Shown here one piece after another: positions 7,006-14,182 of a stretch of 26,165 nucleotides of DNA (positions are counted from its first letter, which is position 1; the number at the start of each line of letters is the position of its first letter). Under the pieces are notes generated by a model, which had not been told where the DNA came from, did not search any database, and was given only the letters and a program-made list of their open reading frames with translations. Position numbers and translations under genes: made by a program. This DNA comes from Deltaproteobacteria bacterium (lineage in GTDB: Bacteria; Desulfobacterota_B; Binatia; Bin18), in NCBI GenBank assembly GCA_012271025.1, contig JAAXHF010000187.1, forward strand, positions 3,582 to 29,746, given 5' to 3'.

Positions 7006-8082
7006 TCAGCCCGCGTCCCGCACCGCCGGCCCATACTTGCGACACAGACCGCGGAACTGGTGGTAGGTGAGGCCCAGACTCTCGGCCGCCCTGCGCTGGT
7101 TGTATTTGGCCCGGCTGAGCGCTTTTCGCAGCAGCGCGATCTCCAACTCTTGCACGGCCTGGGTAAAGGGTTTGGTCTCGACATGTTGGGCTTCCGGCTC
7201 GGCTGATGTGTCGCCCGACTGTGGTCCGGCCCCAAAGGGAGACCGAAAGGGATCAAAAAGAATAGCCTCCTCAGTCACCTGGCTGTCATCAGACCGAGAC
7301 ACCGCCCGTTCCACGACATTTTTGAGTTCGCGGATATTGCCCGGCCAGTCGTAGGCTTCGAGCGCGGCAAGCGCCGCCGGGCTGAACTGGGGGATGGCGT
7401 GTCGGCCGAGTTCGACGGCCATGCGGCCGGCAAAGTGCCGGGCCAGCAGCACAATGTCTGACCGGCGCTCGCGCAGGGGGGGCACAAACACGACCTCGAA
7501 GGACAGCCGGTCCAGGAGATCGGTCTTAAAGCGGCCCTGCCTGGCCAGTTCGGCCAGGTCGGCGTTGGTCGCCCCGATGATCCGCACATCGGCCTGAATC
7601 GGCTGCGAGCCGCCGACCCGTTCAAAGCTGCCGTACTCCACAACGCGCAAAAGCTTCTCCTGCACCTCGAGCGGCAGCTGTCCGATCTCGTCCAAAAACA
7701 GGGTTCCGCCGTCGGCCGCCTCGAAGCGCCCGGCTCGGCACCCAACAGCTCCGGTAAACGCGCCCGGCTCATGCCCGAAAAGTTCGGACTCAATCAGGCT
7801 CGGAGACAGGGCCGCACAGTTGAGGGCCAGCAATGCTCCCTGCCAGCGTGGCGACAGATAGTGGAGGCGTGAGACGGCCAACTCCTTTCCCGAGCCCCGT
7901 TCGCCGATCAACAGCGCCGGCCGGTTGACCCGGGCGATCCGTGACAGCCGCTCCTGAAATTCCAGAAAAACCTCCGACTGACCGATGGCCTCGGTCCGGC
8001 CAACGTGGGGCACCTCGCTGGCCGCTTGGGCGCCTCGATCATCCTGTATGGACGTGCGTCTTTCCATGGCTTTTGAAGCCAT
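7006..8082 (-). CDS. pspF: PspF, sigma54-dependent activator of the phage-shock operon
   Basis: 358-residue bacterial enhancer-binding protein with an AAA+ domain and a DNA-binding domain but no N-terminal receiver domain, as in PspF. Walker A is GERGSGKE (60-67), the sigma54-contacting loop is GAFTGA (107-112), Walker B is TLFLDE (127-132), and a Fis-type helix-turn-helix lies at about 328-350 (NQRRAAESLGLTYHQFRGL). The YLSPRWQG segment (75-82) matches the PspF loop whose tryptophan is known to be needed for inhibition by PspA. It is divergent from pspA across 160 bases, as in enterobacteria. The start is uncertain: the ATG at 8082 overlaps a TATAAT sequence, and an in-frame ATG at 8067 is an alternative; neither has a clear ribosome site. 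From 8082 it is about 30 residues longer than E. coli PspF. Confidence 0.93.
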   Translation of the reverse strand: MASKAMERRTSIQDDRGAQAASEVPHVGRTEAIGQSEVFLEFQERLSRIARVNRPALLIGERGSGKELAVSRLHYLSPRWQGALLALNCAALSPSLIESELFGHEPGAFTGAVGCRAGRFEAADGGTLFLDEIGQLPLEVQEKLLRVVEYGSFERVGGSQPIQADVRIIGATNADLAELARQGRFKTDLLDRLSFEVVFVPPLRERRSDIVLLARHFAGRMAVELGRHAIPQFSPAALAALEAYDWPGNIRELKNVVERAVSRSDDSQVTEEAILFDPFRSPFGAGPQSGDTSAEPEAQHVETKPFTQAVQELEIALLRKALSRAKYNQRRAAESLGLTYHQFRGLCRKYGPAVRDAG

Positions 8083-8086
8083 TATA
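8081..8086 (-). promoter_or_regulatory. TATAAT box overlapping the annotated pspF start
   Basis: A perfect minus-strand TATAAT lies at 8086-8081 and overlaps the first candidate ATG (8082). No good -35 hexamer is visible 16-18 bases upstream. If it is used, the transcript would start near 8074 and the ATG at 8067 would be the nearly leaderless start of pspF. Confidence 0.35.
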
Positions 8087-8112
8087 TAGTGATATTCGTA
8101 AAAAGATAGTGA
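8086..8112 (+). promoter_or_regulatory. Candidate PspF upstream activating sites
   Basis: ATAGTGA occurs at 8086-8092 and 8106-8112, exactly 20 bases (about two helical turns) apart on the same face. They lie roughly 100-127 bases upstream of the predicted pspA transcription start, the usual place for enhancer sites of a sigma54 activator. The region between them and the promoter is A+T-rich, which would favour bending. The sites also lie at the pspF start, consistent with autogenous control as known in E. coli. Confidence 0.45.
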
Positions 8113-8186
8113 AAAAAACTAACTTCGGATCTTCCTTGATTCTGGCAAGCAGTTGATATTCCTCGGCTTTTCAATTTTTCGCAGTT

Positions 8187-8202
8187 TGGCACACTCCCTG
8201 CT
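8187..8202 (+). promoter_or_regulatory. Sigma54 (-24/-12) promoter of the psp operon
   Basis: TGGCACACTCCCTGCT has the invariant GG (8188-8189) and GC (8200-8201) dinucleotides separated by ten bases, the diagnostic sigma54 spacing. Transcription would start near 8213, about 30 bases before the pspA ATG at 8243. The adjacent pspF gene supplies the matching activator. Confidence 0.85.
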
Positions 8203-8242
8203 TCTATGTCCTCCAAGACCGTCAGCAAGTGGAGGACACATC

Positions 8243-8917
8243 ATGGGAGTTTTCAGCCGACTCGGCGATATCATCAGCTCCAACATCAACGCCATGCTGG
8301 ACCGGGCCGAAGACCCGGAAAAAATGGTCCGGCTCATGATCCAGGAGATGGAAGACACGCTGGTCGAAATCAAGGCCTCGTGCGCCGGCGCGATGGCCGC
8401 CAAAAAGCGCATCCAACGCGACCTCGAACACGTCCACACCCGGATCGCCGGCTGGGAGGACAAGGCCCAGCTGGCCGTCAGCAAGGGCCGCGAGGATCTG
8501 GCCCGCGAAGCGCTGCTGGAAAAGCGGCGCTATCGAGAACGGGCGACAGCGCTCGAAGAAGAGCTGCTCCACAGCGGCGAGCTTATTGAGCAGTATCAGT
8601 CTGATATTGCCCAGCTGGAGGATAAGCTCAGCGCGGCCCGCGAAAAGCGGCGGCTTCTGGTCCAGCGCCACATCCGGGCTCAAAAGCACAAACGCGCTCA
8701 GGCCGACATCCGACGCTTTGAGAACAGCGACGCAGTGCTCCGCTTCGAGCAGTTTGAGAGTCGTGTCGAGCGCCTCGAAGCCGAGGCCGAGCTGGTCAAC
8801 AGCCATCGCAAGCCCAGCCTCGAAGAAGAGTTCGACCGTCTCGAAGGCGATGAGGAGATCGAGCGAGAGCTGGCCAGCCTCAAGGCTGCGGCGGCCAAGC
8901 AGTCGGCCGACAGCTAG
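8243..8917 (+). CDS. pspA: PspA, phage-shock protein A (ESCRT-III-like membrane-stress effector)
   Basis: 224 residues, against 222 in E. coli PspA. It begins with the amphipathic helix MGVFSRLGDIISSNINAML, followed by the conserved EDPEKMVRLMIQEMEDTLVE segment (23-42), and is predicted to be almost entirely coiled coil. In the known family PspA binds PspF to keep it inactive and, under membrane stress, binds the inner membrane and preserves proton-motive force. The frame is open upstream to 8153, but that would include the sigma54 promoter. The ATG at 8243 has GGAGG eight bases before it and starts the conserved helix. First gene of a four-gene operon, with 12 bases before the next gene. Confidence 0.96.
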   Translation: MGVFSRLGDIISSNINAMLDRAEDPEKMVRLMIQEMEDTLVEIKASCAGAMAAKKRIQRDLEHVHTRIAGWEDKAQLAVSKGREDLAREALLEKRRYRERATALEEELLHSGELIEQYQSDIAQLEDKLSAAREKRRLLVQRHIRAQKHKRAQADIRRFENSDAVLRFEQFESRVERLEAEAELVNSHRKPSLEEEFDRLEGDEEIERELASLKAAAAKQSADS

Positions 8918-8929
8918 AAAGGGGGAGAC

Positions 8930-9451
8930 ATGCCAGACGCATTGTCACCGGTCGGCTGGGTGCATGTGATTGCCAGCCTGATATCTCTGCTGGTGGGCGG
9001 CCTGCTGTTGTGTGGTCAGAAGGGAACGGCCATCCATAGAAAGCGGGGCAAATGGTATTGCTCTGCCATGCTGGTCACAAACCTGACCGCACTGCTGATC
9101 TATCAGTTCGGCCACTTCTTTTTTCCCCACTGGCTGGCCATCATCACCCTGGTGACCGTCGGTATCGGCTACTGGGCGATTGCCACCCAGGCCATCCGGT
9201 ATTGGCTGGCGGTGCACCTGACGTGCATGATCGTCAGCTACTACATGCTGTGGGGCGCCACCGTCAACGAGGCGTTTTTACACATCCCGGCGCTCAGGCA
9301 GCTGGCCGAGCAAGCCGACAACCCGGCGCTCGGTCTGACTCACCTGGGGGTGATGCTGGTCTTTGTCGTGATCCTCATCGTTTCTGCCGTCAGCATCAGG
9401 AATGCGGGCGGGACGCCAATGCTCACGCTCAAGACAAGAGGGACGCGATGA
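8930..9451 (+). CDS. DUF2306-like multi-pass membrane protein inserted in the psp operon
   Basis: 173 residues with four or more hydrophobic spans (about 10-30, 45-62, 65-100, 140-160). The pattern of an N-terminal His, a Gly-rich first helix, a KGTAIHRKRGKWY loop (about 29-41) and following helices resembles the DUF2306 family of predicted membrane proteins, whose function is not known. A GGGGGAG ribosome site precedes the ATG. The stop overlaps the pspB start (ATGA), so translation is coupled. It is not part of the classical pspABCDE set. Its position between pspA and pspB suggests it serves the same membrane-stress response, but that is inference from context. Confidence 0.8.
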   Translation: MPDALSPVGWVHVIASLISLLVGGLLLCGQKGTAIHRKRGKWYCSAMLVTNLTALLIYQFGHFFFPHWLAIITLVTVGIGYWAIATQAIRYWLAVHLTCMIVSYYMLWGATVNEAFLHIPALRQLAEQADNPALGLTHLGVMLVFVVILIVSAVSIRNAGGTPMLTLKTRGTR

Positions 9452-9699
9452 ACGCAGGCGCTCTGGCGGTTTTGCTCATCTTCGGCACCGGGTTTGTGGC
9501 GGTCACCGGAGGGCTGGCCCTGGCCGCCCTCAAGATCCTCAAAGGCAGCCCCCGCCGTGACAGCCAACTCGACAGCGAGGAAGCCAGACTCATGCAGGAA
9601 CTCTACCAGGGGCTGTCACGCCTGGAAGAACGCATCGAGGCGCTGGAGACGCTGGTGCTCGACCAGGACAGACCTCACACAAAAGGAGATCGACCATGA
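9448..9699 (+). CDS. pspB: PspB-like membrane protein
   Basis: 83 residues (E. coli PspB has 74). One N-terminal transmembrane helix (about 5-29) is followed by a cytoplasmic helix with LMQELYQGLSRLEERIEALE, matching the PspB pattern of a heptad region rich in Arg and Glu ending in R.RI..LE..L. PspB with PspC is known to sense membrane stress and relieve PspA inhibition of PspF. The gene overlaps its neighbours at both ends by four bases (ATGA at 9448 and at 9696), which argues for equimolar production with PspC. Sequence identity to enteric PspB is low by eye, so the call rests on length, topology, motif and position. Confidence 0.85.
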   Translation: MNAGALAVLLIFGTGFVAVTGGLALAALKILKGSPRRDSQLDSEEARLMQELYQGLSRLEERIEALETLVLDQDRPHTKGDRP

Positions 9700-10079
9700 C
9701 ATCCGCTGCCCAGTCTCAGACCCACCTGTACCGCTCCCGAGACGGAATGGTCTTGGGCGTGTGTAAAGGCGTCGCCGACTACTTCGACTTCAGCCTGTTC
9801 TGGGTCCGGTGTGTGACCTTCTTTGTCTTCCTGTTTTCCGGCTTGTGGGCCGTGGGCGGGCTGTATCTCCTGGCCGCCCTGTTGATGAAACCCGCGCCGG
9901 TCATTCCCCTGCAAACCAGCCAGGAGCAGGAGTTTTATCACTCCTACGCCGGCTCACGGGCCATGGCCCTGCAACGCCTGAAGCGCAGCTTTGACAAGCT
10001 CGACCGCCGCATCCAGCGCCTCGAACACCTGATCACGAGCCGCGAGCGTGACTGGGAGCGCCGTTTTCACGCTTCCTGA
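9696..10079 (+). CDS. pspC: PspC, phage-shock protein C
   Basis: 127 residues (E. coli PspC has 119). The PspC domain is clear: LYRSRDGMVLGVCKGVADYF near 11-30, then WVRCVTFFVFLFSGLWAVGG leading through a hydrophobic span to about residue 67. A C-terminal region (about 80-120) with LKRSFDKLDRRIQRLEHLI forms a coiled coil like the cytoplasmic partner region of enteric PspC. GGAG lies eight bases before the ATG. It ends the operon; I see no strong terminator in the 133 bases before the convergent tetR-type gene. Confidence 0.93.
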   Translation: MTSAAQSQTHLYRSRDGMVLGVCKGVADYFDFSLFWVRCVTFFVFLFSGLWAVGGLYLLAALLMKPAPVIPLQTSQEQEFYHSYAGSRAMALQRLKRSFDKLDRRIQRLEHLITSRERDWERRFHAS

Positions 10080-10212
10080 CTCACGGCGGTCTCCCCAGCC
10101 AGCCGCGCTCTCAATGTTCGAGGCCGTCAGCGCGACCTTCTCCCCGCCGGCAGAGCCGTTCTACGACAACCGGCAGGTGCCGCTTTTCTGAGGAGAGGCT
10201 GTGGTCGTGCGG

Positions 10213-10803
10213 TCAGGGTGCGATCCGCAGCCCGTTGAGCAAACGTTCTATACTGTGTTTGACTTCGGCCTTGGCGGTCGGCCGGTCGGCGGCTTGGACG
10301 ATGTAGAACGCCCCTTCGACTAAGGCACCAAGCCACAAACGGGCCAGCGAGCCAAGCGGCTGCGCGGCAATATAGCCCCGCTCCTGCAACAGCTCCAAGC
10401 TCTGGTGAATGAGGGTCAGCCCCGTCGGGTTGGGGACGGCGCTATTCAGGACGGCTGGGCCATCGACATAAATCACCCGCTGAATGTCAGGAGCAGTACA
10501 CAGGTCAAGAAAGGTGTCGATGGCGCTCAGAATGCGCTGCCACTCATCGCTCTCAGCCTCGACCATACTCCGCATGACCGCTTGCATCATCACGCCTTCA
10601 ATCTCGGTATAGACGGCGTAGAAGAGATCGGCTTTGTCTTTGAAGTGGTAATACAGCGCGCCTTGGGTCACCCGGGCGCGCTCCACAATGGCCTTGGTCG
10701 GCGTGGCGCCATATCCCCGCTCGGTAAACAGGGCGCGGGCGGCGGCCACCAGGGCGGCCCAGGTCTCCTCTGATCGTTCGGCATTCGTGCGCCTGGTGCC
10801 CAT
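10213..10803 (-). CDS. TetR/AcrR-family transcriptional regulator
   Basis: 196 residues. The N-terminal DNA-binding domain is typical: LVAAARALFTERGYGATPTK (about 18-37) then VTQGALYYHFKDKADLF (about 45-61), the recognition helix and YxHF signature of TetR proteins. The C-terminal ligand domain (about 65-196) resembles the TetR_C domains of AcrR-like regulators, with DIQRVIYVDGPAVLNS near the middle; the ligand is unknown. It lies 46 bases downstream of the metalloprotease gene on the same strand and may be read from that transcript or from its own promoter, where palindromic sequences are present. Regulation of the neighbouring operon, itself, or the operator at 1529-1552 are all possible. 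Confidence 0.93.
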   Translation of the reverse strand: MGTRRTNAERSEETWAALVAAARALFTERGYGATPTKAIVERARVTQGALYYHFKDKADLFYAVYTEIEGVMMQAVMRSMVEAESDEWQRILSAIDTFLDLCTAPDIQRVIYVDGPAVLNSAVPNPTGLTLIHQSLELLQERGYIAAQPLGSLARLWLGALVEGAFYIVQAADRPTAKAEVKHSIERLLNGLRIAP

Positions 10804-10815
10804 CTATACTCCTCC

Positions 10816-10841
10816 CCGTACAAGGAACCCCCCTGTACAGG
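10816..10841. promoter_or_regulatory. Palindromic sites upstream of the TetR gene
   Basis: CCTGTACAGG (10832-10841) is a perfect 10-bp palindrome and CCGTACAAGG (10816-10825) is a near-palindrome sharing the GTAC core, 16 bases away centre to centre. They lie in the 46-bp gap directly before the TetR start, where autoregulatory operators are often found. Binding is inferred. Confidence 0.4.
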
Positions 10842-10849
10842 TCCGGCTC

Positions 10850-12301
10850 CTAGTCGCTCTCGTCGGTCTCCTCGGCCAGCCGCCAACCCAGGTCTTGGAG
10901 CAGGAACGGGGTCAGATCGACATCGTTGGCCGCGTCGAGATCGGCGCTCAAGAAGGGTTCCATGAGCAGATCGGGTGAGGCGCTCGGATCAACGTGGGCG
11001 ATTGACGAGCCCGGCTCAACCGGGTCGGGCGCATACAGCCGGACAAAGCCGTTGGGGTCGGCTCCGACCAGACGCTCGGGGTTGAGTCTGAGCGCGGCTC
11101 GCACGTCTGCTCGTGGCAGAGCGGACAGCAGCGTATCGCCGTGGTGTCGCGAGATGCTGACGGCCGGAATCCGACTCTGGCTGTGCGGCGCGTCCATGAT
11201 CAGCGCCCCGCCGGGCTCGGTATTGCGAATCACAGCGGCGCTGGCTCCGGCCGCTTCGGCGTGGGCGACCTTGAGCGCAAACGGGCAGTTGCCGCGGTTG
11301 ATGAACGCGATGCGGCCGCGCAGATTCTGCTCCAGCGGCTCACAGCCATCGGTCGTATCTCCGATCCGATCATTCACCAGCTCGACCCCGGCGTATTCCG
11401 CGTCAGTACCCGGAGCCGGCCCGAAATCCGCCCGGATCACCGGATACGTCCCGGCCAGACTGGCCGGAGTCTCGACGGTCAGCTCGGCCTGCCAGTCCAG
11501 AATCTCGCGGGCGGCTCGGGTTGTTGCCGGCCCGTCCCAGACAATGTGGTCGCGGCTGACCTGGGCGTCGAGCAGTTCCTCGGCGTTCATCTCATGAAAA
11601 TGCTTGTCGGTAGTGGTGTTGAGGCTGAAGACCGCATAGCGGTCGGGAAGATCCAGAGGCGTCTGGCCCGAGGTTTCGTCGATCAGGCTGGTCAATCCCA
11701 GCCCGTGAGCAAACTCGTGCATGGCCACATTGAGCAGGGCGATATCGCCCGCAGCCGGGGCGGTGTCAAAACCGTAGTACCAGTCGCCGGGCAGGCAAGC
11801 GCCGTTGCCGTCCACGTCACCGTTAAAATAGACCACGATGTCGTCCTGAAAGGGCGGCTCGAGCAGCTCCGCAGCGGCTCGTCCGGGGTGCAGATCGAAA
11901 CCCGCCAGCTGGTTGGCCAGCGCCGCCGGGTACCACGTATCCGCGTCAATGGCCGTCGCCGGAAAGTTGGCAAGCACGCGGATCGGGCCGGCCGCCCCAA
12001 GCACGGCCGTGGTCGGACTGCACGGCAGCGGCTGAAAGGTCGCCTGGATCACGATGTCCACGTCGCCCTCAAGCAGACCGCCCCACAGCTCGGCGGCAGA
12101 CCGCAGCACGTTCAGCCGCTGCTCCCCCAGCGTCCGACCGGGGTTGCCGCCGACCGGACTGACCGGGGTGGGGTCGTTCAGGCCGACTTCGGCCGCATCG
12201 ACATTATTGATCCGAATCGTCACCTCGGCCCGGACCGGCGCGATCAGGACCAGCAGGCTCAGCCAGCACGCGCCAAGGCCGACAGGCCGGAAGGCTCGCA
12301 T
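10850..12301 (-). CDS. Secreted zinc metalloprotease with inserted PA domain
   Basis: 483 residues from the ATG at 12301. A signal peptide (about 1-25, ending PVRA) is followed by a catalytic domain with the zinc motif HEFAHGLG (H195, E196, H199). A protease-associated (PA) domain follows (about 285-410, with GRIAFINRGNCPFALKV at 329-345). The chain then returns to the catalytic fold: AHVDPSASPDLLMEPF (436-450) supplies a possible third ligand and Met-turn, and DVDLTPFLLQDLGW ends the domain as in related metzincin-like proteins. The PA domain is thus inserted inside the catalytic unit. Substrates are unknown; extracellular proteolysis is inferred from the export signal. The start overlaps the stop of the upstream small gene (TGATG), indicating translational coupling. 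GTG at 12304 is an alternative start. Confidence 0.85.
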   Translation of the reverse strand: MRAFRPVGLGACWLSLLVLIAPVRAEVTIRINNVDAAEVGLNDPTPVSPVGGNPGRTLGEQRLNVLRSAAELWGGLLEGDVDIVIQATFQPLPCSPTTAVLGAAGPIRVLANFPATAIDADTWYPAALANQLAGFDLHPGRAAAELLEPPFQDDIVVYFNGDVDGNGACLPGDWYYGFDTAPAAGDIALLNVAMHEFAHGLGLTSLIDETSGQTPLDLPDRYAVFSLNTTTDKHFHEMNAEELLDAQVSRDHIVWDGPATTRAAREILDWQAELTVETPASLAGTYPVIRADFGPAPGTDAEYAGVELVNDRIGDTTDGCEPLEQNLRGRIAFINRGNCPFALKVAHAEAAGASAAVIRNTEPGGALIMDAPHSQSRIPAVSISRHHGDTLLSALPRADVRAALRLNPERLVGADPNGFVRLYAPDPVEPGSSIAHVDPSASPDLLMEPFLSADLDAANDVDLTPFLLQDLGWRLAEETDESD

Positions 12302-12780
12302 CACTCCTCCGCCCGCAGCGGCAGCGTGTGCCCGCCCGTTTCGAGCACAGCCGCCGCCTGTTCCAGACCCGACACGCAGCTCGTCTCGGGCAGACCCTGT
12401 TCGTTGACCTGGGCGACAGAGAAATTCAAACGCTCCGTCGCAACAACAACCGAGATTGTGCCGTCAGCGAAATAGCTCGGCGCGCGGGGCGCAGAGCGAA
12501 ACTGCTGGCGCAGGGCAGCGGCCAGGGACCTGCGCTGAGCCGGGGTTGGGGGCCGCAGCCGGCCCGTGTCAGGATTGGCCTCGACCTGAATGTCGGCGCG
12601 CCCGGCCGCCGCAGACACGGTAGCCGGGACAGGCGGAGTGATGGGTGTGTCTTGGCCTACCGCAGTCTCGGAGGCGTGCGGCGGCCGGGGGTCGGGCGCC
12701 TCTTCTCGCAGCACGGTCATCAGGGCCAGGGCCAGAACCAGTCCAACCAGCAGCGCCGTGCCCGGACCCTTTCTATCCAC
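12301..12780 (-). CDS. Small membrane-anchored or secreted protein of unknown function, coupled to the metalloprotease
   Basis: 159 residues if started at the GTG at 12780, chosen because AGGAG lies eight bases before it inside the end of the upstream gene; TTG at 12783 is an alternative. One N-terminal hydrophobic helix (about 7-24) is followed by a Pro/Thr-rich linker (about 28-60). The soluble domain has LRPPTPAQRRSLAAALRQQF and ADGTISVVVATERLNFSVAQ (a possible beta-rich segment), and a single Cys. I do not recognise a family. The gene overlaps both neighbours, and with the protease downstream a role as a chaperone, inhibitor or anchor of the protease is a reasonable guess, not shown. Confidence 0.65.
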   Translation of the reverse strand: MDRKGPGTALLVGLVLALALMTVLREEAPDPRPPHASETAVGQDTPITPPVPATVSAAAGRADIQVEANPDTGRLRPPTPAQRRSLAAALRQQFRSAPRAPSYFADGTISVVVATERLNFSVAQVNEQGLPETSCVSGLEQAAAVLETGGHTLPLRAEE

Positions 12781-13744
12781 CAAAATAGCTCCTGGGATTA
12801 TCCACCGTCATGGTCCGAATCGTGCCCTCGCTCACACCGGATTTGCTGAGTTGGGGCAGGATGTTCTTCATGATGTGGGAATAGCTCCAGTTGGGGCAGG
12901 CGTCCATGAATTTCTGCCAGTCGTCGCTCACCCGGCCCAGCCAGCAGCCAACGTGGTCGTGGGACAGCATGATGCGATCAAAGCCGACCGCCAGCAGGCC
13001 GATCAGTGAGGCCAGGCGCATCTTGTCCGAGGCGATCGTTTCTATGCCAAAGCGGTCAAAGCCAATCCAGGCGCCCCGCTCAAGAATGTCGAAGTAGTAG
13101 CGCATATCGCCGACCCCACAGGCATGGCCGATCAGCACGCTGTTAAAATCCACGCCTTCCTCTTCAAACACGTCGAGCGTCTGGCGGCCCAGAGGCCCGA
13201 GTTCGTCATTGTGACACAGGATCGGGGCGCCGGTTGCCTTGTGAGCCCGGGCTGCGGCTCGCAGACAGGTTTCCTCACACGGGGCGATGTCGGTCGCGGT
13301 TTCGGTCATGCCCGGGATCCCGCCGGTCGCGGTCTTGATGATGCCCGGCTTGATCCCGGTTCTGTTCATCCCCTCGGTCAGCTCACGCTCGTAGACCTCG
13401 GCGATGGCGTCGGCGTCCAGGCTGCGGAAGTGGGGCGGAATACCCAGCGCCTCGTTGTACAGGCCGGTCGCCATGATGATTTGGACACCCGACTTCTCGG
13501 CCGCCTCAAGGGTGAACTCGGGGTCCCGACCCAGCTCCATGGGGCAGGGATCGACAACCGAGGTCACCCCTAGGTCCTTGATCTCCTTGAGTTTATCGAC
13601 AATCTGGGCCATCTCGCCCGGCCGGTCAAAGCCGGCATTGTCAAACTCCCAGCCGGGGAAGCCGGCCGTCAGGTGTTCGTGGATCAGGGTGAAACCCAGC
13701 TCCTCGGGCGTACACGTCCCGGTTACGGTGTGAATCGTCGGCAT
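12773..13744 (-). CDS. Phosphotriesterase-family (amidohydrolase superfamily) metal-dependent hydrolase
   Basis: 323 residues, a TIM-barrel binuclear metal hydrolase. All the family ligands are visible: H22 and H24 (LIHEHL), K137 (GIIKTATG, the carboxylated lysine), H178 (ILCHND), H207 (LIGHACG) and D263 (MLSHDH). The family includes phosphotriesterases, N-acyl-homoserine lactonases and related lactonases or carboxylesterases; the sequence does not tell which. An AAGGAG ribosome site precedes the ATG at 13744. It follows the glyoxalase-fold gene after 14 bases, and its last eight bases overlap the next gene, so it is internal to an operon. Confidence 0.92.
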   Translation of the reverse strand: MPTIHTVTGTCTPEELGFTLIHEHLTAGFPGWEFDNAGFDRPGEMAQIVDKLKEIKDLGVTSVVDPCPMELGRDPEFTLEAAEKSGVQIIMATGLYNEALGIPPHFRSLDADAIAEVYERELTEGMNRTGIKPGIIKTATGGIPGMTETATDIAPCEETCLRAAARAHKATGAPILCHNDELGPLGRQTLDVFEEEGVDFNSVLIGHACGVGDMRYYFDILERGAWIGFDRFGIETIASDKMRLASLIGLLAVGFDRIMLSHDHVGCWLGRVSDDWQKFMDACPNWSYSHIMKNILPQLSKSGVSEGTIRTMTVDNPRSYFGG

Positions 13745-13758
13745 ATACGACTCCTTTC

Positions 13759-14145
13759 CTAGAGATACTGCAACAGATACAGATTGTTCCCGTCAGGGTC
13801 TTTGAAGGCCGCAATCCGGGCGCCCCAGTCCTGATCTTCGGGTTCGCCCAGGAAGCTGACGCCCCGCGCCCGGCACTCGGCGTAGGACTGGTTCACGTCG
13901 TCAACCAGGAAGCTGATGTGATCCAGGCCGGGCGGATTATTGGCCAGGCTGGCCTCGCGCCCGACGGCTTGGGGACGATGCCTGGTCTGAAACAGAAACA
14001 GCACGGCGGTCTCCGAACTCATGGTACAGCCCTTCACATCCGCCTCGTAGTCATCGCCCTTGCGAAACCCCAGCTTTTCATAAAAGGCGACCGAACGAGC
14101 CAGATCGGTCACCGCCACGCCAACATTATCGATGCCTTTGAGCAT
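13759..14145 (-). CDS. VOC-superfamily (glyoxalase/bleomycin-resistance fold) protein
   Basis: 128 residues with two beta-alpha-beta-beta-beta modules: LKGIDNVGVAVTDLARSVAFYEKLGF at the start (about 2-27, broken here for brevity) and GLDHISFLVDDVNQSY (about 73-88), ending in KDPDGNNLYLLQY. This is the size of glyoxalase I-like lyases and ring-cleavage-type small VOC proteins. The reaction is not determinable. AAGGAGGGA lies before the ATG at 14145. Placement before the phosphotriesterase-family gene suggests both act on one substrate class. Confidence 0.9.
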   Translation of the reverse strand: MLKGIDNVGVAVTDLARSVAFYEKLGFRKGDDYEADVKGCTMSSETAVLFLFQTRHRPQAVGREASLANNPPGLDHISFLVDDVNQSYAECRARGVSFLGEPEDQDWGARIAAFKDPDGNNLYLLQYL

Positions 14146-14182
14146 AGGCTTCCCTCCTTCGCCGTTGATAGCACGACATGCC

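Noticed and set aside
8153..8242. Longer pspA start at 8153
   Set aside because: It would place the sigma54 promoter inside the gene and add a non-homologous extension; the ATG at 8243 has GGAGG and the conserved N-terminus.
10114..10191. 25-codon plus-strand frame in the psp-tetR gap (ends EPFYDNRQVPLF)
   Set aside because: No ribosome site, no recognised family, and length within chance in G+C-rich DNA.
11141..12475. Long plus-strand open frame opposite the metalloprotease
   Set aside because: Antisense shadow caused by high third-position G+C; the minus strand has a signal peptide, zinc motif and PA domain.
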